From contig JAJDEH010000302.1 in assembly GCA_029259935.1 (NCBI GenBank), positions 1 to 54,130 on the forward strand: a stretch of 54,130 bases of DNA, in the 5' to 3' direction. Position numbers and translations under genes: made by a program. Under the pieces are notes generated by a model. The model had not been told where the DNA came from, did not search any database, and was given only the letters and a program-made list of their open reading frames with translations. Below, piece after piece: positions 43,367 through 50,796 of the stretch (position 1 is the first letter of the stretch; every line of letters starts with the position of its first letter). Source of the stretch: Planctomycetota bacterium (lineage in GTDB: Bacteria; Planctomycetota; Planctomycetia; Pirellulales; Pirellulaceae).

Positions 43367-44818
43367 TCAGGCAACTTCCGCATACGACGAGTCACCGAAG
43401 GACTTACTGCGCGGAGCGTAGCCATAAGCGCGTAGTTTGTTGGCCAAGGTTCGCACTCCGATGCCTAAAGCCTTGGCAGTCTTTTCCCGGTGTCCATTGA
43501 ATTGCTCAAGCGTTGTTTCAATGAGCGCTCGTTCCATTTCCTGTAGGCTCGTTCCCGCCGCAAGCGGCGAGTGGATCGGCGTTCCTTCCGCTTCGATTGG
43601 ATTGCTTTCCGTTTGACCGCCCGCGCCAATTAGCCAGGGCTCGATTTCGTTGAGGCCGACGGTTTGCGACTGATGCAAAACGCTGACCCGCGTCATTAGG
43701 TTTTCCAGTTCGCGGACGTTTCCGGGCCATTGATAGTTGATCAACAGGTCGAGCCCTTGCGCATCGAGTTGACACGGCGGTTGGCCGAGGCGATCGGCGG
43801 CATGGATCAGGAAGTGCTCGGCCAGCTTCGGTACGTCCTCGCGCCGCTGACGCAAGGGAGGTACCAACAAGGGAACCACCGCCAGACGAAAGTAGAGATC
43901 TTCACGAAAACGGCCTTCACTCACCTCGCGCTGTAAATCTCGATTGGTTGCCGCCACCACGCGGACATCCACACTTCGACTTTGGCTTGAGCCAACTCTT
44001 TCGAAAGACCGTTCTTGCAGCACTCGCAGGAGCTTGGCCTGCAAACCCAATTCGATTTCGCTGACTTCATCCAGCAAGATCGTGCCGCCATCGGCCAGTT
44101 CGAATCGGCCGATCCTCGGGGCGTCGGCGCTGGTGAAAGCGCCCCGCTCGTGTCCGAATAATTCGCTTTCCATCAACTGAGGCGAAAGCGCGGGGCAGTT
44201 CAAGCTGACCAGCGGGCCGCAGGCACGACCGCTCATGGCGTGGATGGTCTGCGCTACCAGTTCCTTTCCCGTGCCGCTTTCTCCGCTAATCAAGAGTGTT
44301 TCGTTCGTCGGCGCGACTTGAGCGATTTGGCTTCGCATGCGCTGCATGGTCGGACTCTCGCCGATCATCGCGATCTCTGATCCCTCGACTTTCGGCACGC
44401 TAGACCGCCGTCCGATGGCAGCGCCATGACGAATGGCCCGACCCACCAGTTGTTCCAACTGATCGGCGTCAAACGGCTTTTCGATGTAGTCGAACGCGCC
44501 GTGGCGCATCGCGTCGACGGCGGAGCCAACCGTAGCGTGCGCGGTGACCATGACGATCTGGGCGTCGATTCTTCTTCCGTGCAGCGCCTTGATGAACTCC
44601 AGCCCATCCATTCCCGGCATCTTCAGATCGGTGAGAATTACGTCGAAGGACTTATCCTTCAGAAGTGCCAACGCCTCCTTCGCGCTGGAGCAGCCGTGAG
44701 CTTCGTTTCCAACGGCCCCGAGAATATCCATCATCGATTCGCGCGCTCGCGCGTGGTCATCCACGACCAGTATGCAGCCTGAAGGAGAAAGGGATTCGTC
44801 GTTGAGTTCGGTGATCAT
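43367..44818 (-). CDS. Sigma-54-dependent response regulator (FlgR-like)
   Basis: A 483-residue NtrC-type activator. The receiver domain (15-130) has acidic Asp20/Asp21, phospho-acceptor Asp64 and Lys114. The AAA+ domain (about 150-385) has Walker A GESGTGKE (179-186) and Walker B GGTILLDEV (244-252). The sigma-54-contact loop reads GAFTSA (226-231) instead of GAFTGA. A Fis-type helix-turn-helix is at the C-terminus (GHREKTAKALGIGVRTLANKLRAYG). The start overlaps the kinase stop (ATGA). With the promoter before flgB directly downstream, it should activate the hook/basal-body operon, as FlgR does in epsilon-proteobacteria. Confidence 0.93.
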   Translation of the reverse strand: MITELNDESLSPSGCILVVDDHARARESMMDILGAVGNEAHGCSSAKEALALLKDKSFDVILTDLKMPGMDGLEFIKALHGRRIDAQIVMVTAHATVGSAVDAMRHGAFDYIEKPFDADQLEQLVGRAIRHGAAIGRRSSVPKVEGSEIAMIGESPTMQRMRSQIAQVAPTNETLLISGESGTGKELVAQTIHAMSGRACGPLVSLNCPALSPQLMESELFGHERGAFTSADAPRIGRFELADGGTILLDEVSEIELGLQAKLLRVLQERSFERVGSSQSRSVDVRVVAATNRDLQREVSEGRFREDLYFRLAVVPLLVPPLRQRREDVPKLAEHFLIHAADRLGQPPCQLDAQGLDLLINYQWPGNVRELENLMTRVSVLHQSQTVGLNEIEPWLIGAGGQTESNPIEAEGTPIHSPLAAGTSLQEMERALIETTLEQFNGHREKTAKALGIGVRTLANKLRAYGYAPRSKSFGDSSYAEVA

Positions 44819-45714
44819 GCTGCCCTCGTTTGGACTTGCGAAGGAATGCGCAACGTAAACGCGGTACCTCCCTCGGGGCAGTCGATACACTCAATCCTGC
44901 CACCGTGGACTTCCGCGATGCGGTAGACGATCGCCAACCCCAGCCCCGTACCGCTACTTTTGGTGGTGTAAAACGGTTCGAACAGCCGAGGCTTGATGCT
45001 CGCCGGAACGCCACACCCCGAATCGGCGACTTCCAATTCCAAATGGCCGCCCGTCATGTAAGAAGTAATGGTCAATTCGCCACCGTCGGGCATGGCGTCC
45101 AGACCATTGAGGACCAAATTGAGCAGAGCCCGCCGAAACATATCACGGTCCGCCACAATCTGGTGACTTGGGCACGAGTCGATGTCCAGGTGGATTTCCT
45201 GTGCCGCGAACTGAGGCTGCAACGAATCGCAGACTTCATTGATCAAGTCAGGCAGGTCGAACGGCTGAATCTGCGGATCTCGATCCGACGTAAAGTGCAA
45301 CAAGTCGTTCACCGTCGCTTCGAGGGCGGTGAAACTTGCCTCGATCTTTTCCATAATTTCCTTCGTGGCGTTGTCTCCGGACACTCGGCGGCCGAGCAGG
45401 CTGAGGTAGAGAGTCATCGGCATGAGATTATTGCGAACTTCGTGCGCTACGTGCGAGGCCATCTGTCCAAGGTCGGCCAGCCGATTCTTGCGAGCGAGTT
45501 GGCGGTTTTTTGACTCCAATTCATCAGACAGGCGGCGGACTTCGGCGCTGAGAGTTTCGTGAGTTTGTTGCAGTCGTTGGGTTGCGGTGTGCCAGGCGGC
45601 GAGCACGGCCTCGAGATCGACGTCTGACTTCAGGCGAAGATCATCAGTTTCGCGATTGTCCACATGCGAGAGATTGTTCACGTTTGAGTCCTCTGGGCGG
45701 CAGTGCTGTTTCAT
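44815..45714 (-). CDS. Cytoplasmic sensor histidine kinase (FlgS-like)
   Basis: A 299-residue kinase without membrane helices. A coiled coil (about 40-85) leads into the dimerisation domain with His91 in ASHVAHEVRNNL. The ATPase domain has the N-box (LLNLVLNGLDAMPDGG), G1 (DSGCGVP), the F-box (LFEPFYTTK) and G2 (GTGLGLAIV). Soluble kinases like this control flagellar class 2 genes in other phyla by sensing the state of the export apparatus; that signal is inferred here. Translation is coupled to the response-regulator gene by ATGA. The kinase begins 12 bases after the flgN-like gene. Confidence 0.92.
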   Translation of the reverse strand: MKQHCRPEDSNVNNLSHVDNRETDDLRLKSDVDLEAVLAAWHTATQRLQQTHETLSAEVRRLSDELESKNRQLARKNRLADLGQMASHVAHEVRNNLMPMTLYLSLLGRRVSGDNATKEIMEKIEASFTALEATVNDLLHFTSDRDPQIQPFDLPDLINEVCDSLQPQFAAQEIHLDIDSCPSHQIVADRDMFRRALLNLVLNGLDAMPDGGELTITSYMTGGHLELEVADSGCGVPASIKPRLFEPFYTTKSSGTGLGLAIVYRIAEVHGGRIECIDCPEGGTAFTLRIPSQVQTRAA

Positions 45715-45726
45715 TGGATTGGGCCA

Positions 45727-46185
45727 CTAAGATTCCGAAGTAAGATCCAGTCCGACGGATCCGGCACCGCCAAGTTGCGTATAGGCGTGCCGGGCTTCGG
45801 ACGCGGAATGAGTTCCTTGCAGTTTTACCGCGGCGGCATCGCGACGAGTGATCAGGTCGGCCTCGCCCCGCTTTTCGAAAAGAATGATTTCCTTCAACAT
45901 GGCTTCGCAACGTTCGGCAACCTGACGGCACTGGCCGCGGTCGGCCTCGGATCGCCAGATGCGCGCCTCGGGGTCTTGCTGTCGGAAAGGTTCCAGCCGC
46001 GGCTCCAATTGCTGAAGGCGGCTCAGCAGAGCTTGTTTGGCGGCCAGCACGGAAAGGAGTTTGGAAATATCGCCTCCGGCAATGATCTCTGCTTGCCGCC
46101 GAGATAGTTCTCGCAGTTCGACAAGGACGTCGTGTTTTTGTTGGACCAACTCGGCCAGCAAGTCGGTTTCTATCGATTCGGTCAC
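45727..46185 (-). CDS. FlgN-like flagellar export chaperone
   Basis: A 152-residue helical protein with the FlgN pattern: an N-terminal helix (LLAELVQQKHDVLVELRELSRRQAEII) and a second long helix with CEAMLKEIILFEKRGEADLI. FlgN guards the hook-filament junction proteins FlgK and FlgL before export. The start is taken as the GTG at 46185, since GTGA overlaps the stop of the upstream TPR gene; the ATG at 46242 would add 19 residues inside that gene. Assignment rests on helix pattern and neighbourhood, as FlgN is poorly conserved. Confidence 0.72.
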   Translation of the reverse strand: MTESIETDLLAELVQQKHDVLVELRELSRRQAEIIAGGDISKLLSVLAAKQALLSRLQQLEPRLEPFRQQDPEARIWRSEADRGQCRQVAERCEAMLKEIILFEKRGEADLITRRDAAAVKLQGTHSASEARHAYTQLGGAGSVGLDLTSES

Positions 46186-48782
46186 GCGCCAAGTCCCTCC
46201 GATTGATAAAGGCGAGTCAGCCAATCCAGCAACTCGACCCATTGATCGCGGTCGTATCGCGTTGTCTTCATGAAATCGGCGTCTTGAGGGATCTGTTGTT
46301 CGAGTACGGATCGAGCACGATTAATGAATGCGGGGGCCCTGCTCGGTTGGCCCAGCCGCCGATAACAGTTCGCGATTTGCAGGTAGGCTTCGAGCGATTC
46401 GGGACGTTTTTGGTAGCGGTTGGCGGCAGTGGTATACACACTGATCGCTTCCTCGTATTGCTCAAGATCGAAGAGTACATCGCCCCATCCAAAGACGCTG
46501 TTGCGTAGCATGGCCGCTTCAATAACGGTCAGATCCCCCTCGCCTCCCTTTTTCTTCCACAAGTCCGATTCGAGCGTCTCGTAAGCCTCCTTGGCCAGTT
46601 TCAGTTCGGCTTGAATTTGGCGAGTGAGCGACGCACGCGTGGTGCCGATGCTGACGACCGATAACTTGCGGCGCGGAAATTTGGCCGCGTGCCGATGAGA
46701 CTCCGCTAATAAATACCGGGCTTCCGCGTATTGGAACGGCTCGGCCCATTTCATTTCGGACCTCTCATGCCGTTCGGTGAACTCCTCCAATCGCAAGGTT
46801 GCTTCCTGGAAATTGTTGTGACCGGCTTCCAATGCGGCCAAGCCCTCCTTGCTGGTGGGCTGTCGATATCCTTCCTGACTGCGACTCTCTGCCTCCTTCA
46901 CTAAGCCTTCGCGATAATGGGCTTTGCCAAGTTCGAGCAATGAGTCGCGCCATTCAATACTCTCGGGTCGCAGCGGATCGGTATTGGGGTCGTATTCGAT
47001 GTTTGCCAACAGCAGCTTTTTGGCATTCTCGTTGTCGTTCAATTCTTGATAGACCACGCTGGCCAGCAATCGTGCATGGTAAACCTCGGCGGAATCCGCG
47101 TTCAGTTGAATACAGGCCCGTAGCGGCTTGATGGCTTGCTTGGGCTTACCCAGCGCGAGGTAGGCTCGGCCTAGATTGATCTGCGCCCGCGGCATTTGAT
47201 CGCGCGAGACATTGTTGAGAAAAAGGTGCAGCATCCGCACGGCGTCCCGGAACTTATGCCCGCGCATATAGTGGTCGGCGCTCCGCCACAATTCTTCGAC
47301 ATAATCGGACGACGACGTATTCAAGTCGGCCAGATGTTCAAACAGCCGCGCGGCCACGCGAGACTGGTGGCGCGACTGGCTGTGCAACGTTTCTTGCTCG
47401 TCGGCGGCTGCCGTGTTCGCCTGCTCCTCCAGCGCTTGGGCCCACCGGCCGCGGGCCTGCGCCTGCCAGCGATAGCTTTCCGATTGCGAGAAGATTCCGC
47501 CCAGCGCTTGCGCCAAATCGACAGCCGATTGAAACTGGTTGGTATCCAGAAAATCGAGGTATCCTTGGCGTGTATGATCCCGCAGTTGATCGAGCGTGAC
47601 CCATCGATTGGAATATGTGCCCGCTCCGCCGATTTCGTTTAACAGCCGGACGTACACGTCTAACGCGTCATCGTACTTACCCTGCGCTCGAAGGATTTGA
47701 GCTTCGCTCAATCCCGCCGCCACGGAAATCGAGTCCATGAAATTCTGCCGTCGAGTTTCATGAAACTGGTCCAAGGCTTGTTGGTGGTCGCCGATCCGTT
47801 GGTAATACAGACCGAGAAGATAATCCGCTTCGGCCTTGTCGATCTTCGTGAAGGTCTCCCGCTGTTCGGATTTTTCCAACCACTCCTTGGCGGTCTCGAA
47901 ATGCGCCGCGGCGTTTTCCGGGCTCTTGGCATCAACAAGCTGATCTCCCTCAAGAATTGCGATGCGGGCCGAAATCAACATGGCTCGGCTGCGCGTGGGC
48001 GCAATTTCCGGAATCTCTTCGATCGCCTTCCGGCTGGCCTCGACATCATCCTTTGCCAAATACATCCGCGCCAGGTGTACGATACCTTCGTGACGCTCTT
48101 TTTCCGTCAGATTTGGCGATTCCAGATATTGTTTCATGTGATCCAGAGCCAAATCGTATTGCGGGCGCCGGTCAAAGAAATAGGCGTCCGTCAGCATGCG
48201 GTGTATTTTGTCGGACTGCTTCGGATTCCGTTTGCTGGCGGCGAGCAGCGGCGGTCGGCTCGCGGAAAACCGGCCGATCTCATAAAAACTCGTACCCAAC
48301 AGAGTCAGCCCTTCGTATTCACGCCCTTCCGGGAATCCTCGCAGGCGGGCTTCAGACAGATATCGCGTCGCCAATAGATGCAGGCTCTTACGTTTCGGTG
48401 CTTCCAAGGTAGCTGTTGCCTCGTGGGCGCTAACGGCCCCCAGCACATAAGCGCCGACTCCCAGGTCTTCATAGGTGGCATTTTCGTTGGCGTGCATATT
48501 GATGGCCAATTGTTTGGCCTCGGCGTAGTCCTCTTTATCCAAAGTGGCCAGCAATTCGGCGGCCAAGTCGTGGCTGATTTTCCTGCTTCGATTCGCCTTC
48601 CACATCGAGAGCAGAACCACTCCCATCACGATCGCGATGACTCCGCCACTGCCGATCAGCGTGAAAAACGGGTGCTTGAGCGCGGCACCGACCGCCAGAG
48701 CCGGCAGCGACAACAGCCGACTCAAGGGTCGCGCTCGTAGCCCGGAGCTGTCCTCCGGGTGGTTTAACCCATCGTCTGACAT
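46182..48782 (-). CDS. Membrane-anchored TPR protein of the flagellar locus
   Basis: An 866-residue protein with an N-terminal membrane helix (about 38-62) and many tetratricopeptide-like helix pairs through the rest (e.g. AYFFDRRPQYDLALDHMKQYL, EADYLLGLYYQRIGDHQQALDQF, RAYLALGKPKQAIKPLRACI, LQIANCYRRLGQPSRAPAFI). Such scaffolds bind other proteins. It is the first gene of the group leading to flgN, kinase and activator, and its stop overlaps flgN by GTGA, so a part in flagellar assembly or its control is inferred. The REP-like hairpin at 48741-48759 falls within codons about 8-14, which casts some doubt on the first residues. Confidence 0.8.
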   Translation of the reverse strand: MSDDGLNHPEDSSGLRARPLSRLLSLPALAVGAALKHPFFTLIGSGGVIAIVMGVVLLSMWKANRSRKISHDLAAELLATLDKEDYAEAKQLAINMHANENATYEDLGVGAYVLGAVSAHEATATLEAPKRKSLHLLATRYLSEARLRGFPEGREYEGLTLLGTSFYEIGRFSASRPPLLAASKRNPKQSDKIHRMLTDAYFFDRRPQYDLALDHMKQYLESPNLTEKERHEGIVHLARMYLAKDDVEASRKAIEEIPEIAPTRSRAMLISARIAILEGDQLVDAKSPENAAAHFETAKEWLEKSEQRETFTKIDKAEADYLLGLYYQRIGDHQQALDQFHETRRQNFMDSISVAAGLSEAQILRAQGKYDDALDVYVRLLNEIGGAGTYSNRWVTLDQLRDHTRQGYLDFLDTNQFQSAVDLAQALGGIFSQSESYRWQAQARGRWAQALEEQANTAAADEQETLHSQSRHQSRVAARLFEHLADLNTSSSDYVEELWRSADHYMRGHKFRDAVRMLHLFLNNVSRDQMPRAQINLGRAYLALGKPKQAIKPLRACIQLNADSAEVYHARLLASVVYQELNDNENAKKLLLANIEYDPNTDPLRPESIEWRDSLLELGKAHYREGLVKEAESRSQEGYRQPTSKEGLAALEAGHNNFQEATLRLEEFTERHERSEMKWAEPFQYAEARYLLAESHRHAAKFPRRKLSVVSIGTTRASLTRQIQAELKLAKEAYETLESDLWKKKGGEGDLTVIEAAMLRNSVFGWGDVLFDLEQYEEAISVYTTAANRYQKRPESLEAYLQIANCYRRLGQPSRAPAFINRARSVLEQQIPQDADFMKTTRYDRDQWVELLDWLTRLYQSEGLGA
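48741..48759. repeat. REP-like hairpin CCCGGAG/CTCCGGG inside the TPR gene
   Basis: Perfect seven-base inverted repeat with a five-base loop at the 5' end of the TPR gene. The surrounding phrase is like intergenic palindromes known from related genomes. Either the coding start has absorbed such an element or the true start is a TTG/CTG somewhat downstream. Confidence 0.4.
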
Positions 48783-49132
48783 GTGGTAATAACGGCACTA
48801 GGAATTTGATGCAGTCGCGAACATCTTTAGGAAAAGTTGGAATGAAGCGACAGTTTTCCAGAAAAGTCGGAAGTTTGTACTCGAAGCGGTAACTTTTTGT
48901 CAACGCAAGATGGCGCACGCTTACCCGTTGGCGTGCCGTACGGAGTTGGCCGTGATAGCAGTAGAATTCTGGTCTTCAACCCGAGGTTTTCTTCGGTGCG
49001 GCCCAATTCGTTGGGAAAGAATTTGTCGAAAGGGCATCAAAGAAATGTGCCCGGCGGGGAATGGATCTTCGAGCTAGCGGCCGCTAGCGACTTGTAGTGT
49101 CAACCGCTAACGTGCTCGGCACGCATTCGCTC
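48783..49132. other. Non-coding spacer with a 16-base palindrome (350 bp)
   Basis: Upstream region of the TPR-flgN-kinase-activator genes and downstream of the crotonase gene. GCTAGCGG then CCGCTAGC (49073-49088) is a perfect 16-base palindrome, perhaps an operator or REP-type element. A promoter for the flagellar regulators is expected, but I find no convincing sigma-54 or sigma-70 site. No gene is seen. Confidence 0.5.
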
Positions 49133-49924
49133 CTAATCCCAATTGGGTTCGCGTTTTTCCAAAAACGCGTCCAGACCCTCTCGCGCGGCCTCGGTTGTTC
49201 GCGCGGTGGCACTCATGGCGGCCCCGGCGGCGAGCAGTGTAAAGAGATGCTCACCGATTGTCTCATTCAGCATGCGTTTGGTCATTTGCATCGCTTGGGG
49301 AGCATTCATTGCACACGAAGTGGCCAATTCCTGAGCACGGACCCAAATCAAGTCCGCGCTGACGACTTCGTGGTACAGGCCGATGCGATGTGCTTCTTCG
49401 GCCGGGATCAATTCACCGGACAGCAGCAGGCGCGCGGCGTTACTCCCACCAAGACGAAATGCGAGCAGGGGAGCGACGAGCCCCGCGACGATGCCACGGC
49501 GTGGTTCGGGCAGTCCAAACTGGGCTTCGGGTACCGCGACCACCAAGTCCGATGCCAGCAGCAATCCCGCTCCGCCAGCTACCGCCGGTCCGTTGACGGC
49601 GGCGATGATTGGCTTGGGAAACCGTAACATCTTCTCGATCAAGTCACGGTACTGGACCGAATCTTCGTACCATTGCTGTTGGGCCTCGGCGCGATCAAGC
49701 TGATTCGCAGCTTGCATCTCACCGAGGTCCATTCCCGCACAAAACGCCGTGCCCGCGCCCGTCAGGATCACCGCGCGGACTTGCTTCTCTTGATGAAAGT
49801 CATCGAATGCTTGGGAAATCTCATCCAACAACGTTCGCGTCAACGCGTTACGACGGTCCGGCCGATTGAGAATTATCGTACCACTGGGAAGATGTTTCTT
49901 GAGCTTAATGATCGGCTCGGCCAT
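49133..49924 (-). CDS. Enoyl-CoA hydratase/isomerase family protein
   Basis: A 263-residue crotonase-fold enzyme acting on acyl-CoA. The oxyanion-hole segments are TAFCAGMDLGEM (59-70) and NGPAVAGGAGLLLASDLVVA (111-130), and the LPEPRRGI stretch puts a glutamate (Glu140) at the usual catalytic position. Overall it fits the methylglutaconyl-CoA or methyl-branched enoyl hydratase branch. It follows an AtuA-related gene by 20 bases, and this pairing hints at terpenoid or leucine breakdown (Atu/Liu-type pathway). The exact substrate is undetermined. Confidence 0.9.
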   Translation of the reverse strand: MAEPIIKLKKHLPSGTIILNRPDRRNALTRTLLDEISQAFDDFHQEKQVRAVILTGAGTAFCAGMDLGEMQAANQLDRAEAQQQWYEDSVQYRDLIEKMLRFPKPIIAAVNGPAVAGGAGLLLASDLVVAVPEAQFGLPEPRRGIVAGLVAPLLAFRLGGSNAARLLLSGELIPAEEAHRIGLYHEVVSADLIWVRAQELATSCAMNAPQAMQMTKRMLNETIGEHLFTLLAAGAAMSATARTTEAAREGLDAFLEKREPNWD

Positions 49925-49944
49925 GGCGGTCTTTCGTCAGCAAA

Positions 49945-50295
49945 TTAGTCCGGCGGAATCCGCATCTCAGCGACATTATTGGGGCAGGGGAGTTGCAATT
50001 TGAGCATCGCCGTTCCCAGCAATTTGCCTTGAGAGTCCACGCGCAAACTCTGGCTGGCCCCACCAGCTAACGCATTGTACAACACAAAATTTAATGCCCA
50101 AACCTTTGGCAACTCAAATCGCTCGACACGGGTTACGCCCAGCTTACCGAAGTACTCTTCGACGATTTGTTCGCTCAACTGATCAGCCAGGAATTCGTAA
50201 CCCGCCGCGCTAAACGCCACTACGCCGATGTTGGCGTGGTTTCCTTTGTCTCCACTTCGTGCCGAGGCAATTTGTCCGAGATCGATGTTCTGCAT
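49945..50295 (-). CDS. AtuA-related small protein
   Basis: A 116-residue protein starting MQNIDLGQIASARSGDKGNH, followed by ANIGVVAFS; this is the signature of the ferredoxin-fold C-terminal domain of the acyclic terpene utilisation protein AtuA, here as a free-standing gene. The remaining part (FGKLGVTRVERFELPKVWALNFVLYNALAGGASQSLR) also matches. In many bacteria this piece is encoded beside the large AtuA domain; no such gene is in the window. It precedes the crotonase gene by 20 bases in one operon. Confidence 0.82.
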   Translation of the reverse strand: MQNIDLGQIASARSGDKGNHANIGVVAFSAAGYEFLADQLSEQIVEEYFGKLGVTRVERFELPKVWALNFVLYNALAGGASQSLRVDSQGKLLGTAMLKLQLPCPNNVAEMRIPPD

Positions 50296-50346
50296 CTTGC
50301 CAGGTATTGAAACCTAGGAATTGCGCGAGTGTGGCGCGCTGTCGCG

Positions 50347-50631
50347 CTAGTTTTTGTAGATCTTGTGTCGCGGGCGGTCGGAGAGGATCTGCTCCTTGCC
50401 CCACGTGGTTACGTCCCGGAAAGCTTGGCTTTGAATGAAGTCAGTGAAAGCCTGTTCGTCCGACCATTCGCTGGTAATCAAGTAGGACGCGTCGTCGCTG
50501 ACGTCTTTCCACAAAGTCGAACTGTCGTGGCCTTCGGCGGCATTTAGCGCTTCGATCACGGCGGCGAACTTTGCTTCAAAGTCCTGCTGTTTTCCATCGA
50601 TGACGTGATAGTTCATGCCAACAGTAATCAT
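50347..50631 (-). CDS. ABM-fold (antibiotic biosynthesis monooxygenase-like) protein
   Basis: A 94-residue single-domain dimeric alpha/beta barrel protein. The family pattern is present: MITVGMNYHVIDGKQQDFEAKF, then SSTLWKDVSDDASYLITSEW and AFTDFIQSQAF. Members include small monooxygenases and quinol-modifying enzymes; without cofactor residues the activity cannot be named. It lies 51 bases upstream of the AtuA-related gene on the same strand. Confidence 0.85.
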   Translation of the reverse strand: MITVGMNYHVIDGKQQDFEAKFAAVIEALNAAEGHDSSTLWKDVSDDASYLITSEWSDEQAFTDFIQSQAFRDVTTWGKEQILSDRPRHKIYKN

Positions 50632-50796
50632 ATTCGGATTCGCTCCTCATTGAATTCGGAATCGGCCCTTCGTGGGCAGTGGTTATATCGTAGCAACTTT
50701 TCCGCGTTTCGATACCAACGCCCGTGAGACTTGGCGCGACCGCGCCATAAACTCGGATAGAAAGCGTCCCAAGTGTCCGCTATTCGAATCGGCCGG

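Noticed and set aside
48905..48925. Possible sigma-54 promoter before the TPR gene
   Set aside because: TTGC is present on the minus strand, but the -24 box departs from TGGCACG at most positions, with GT in place of the essential GG.
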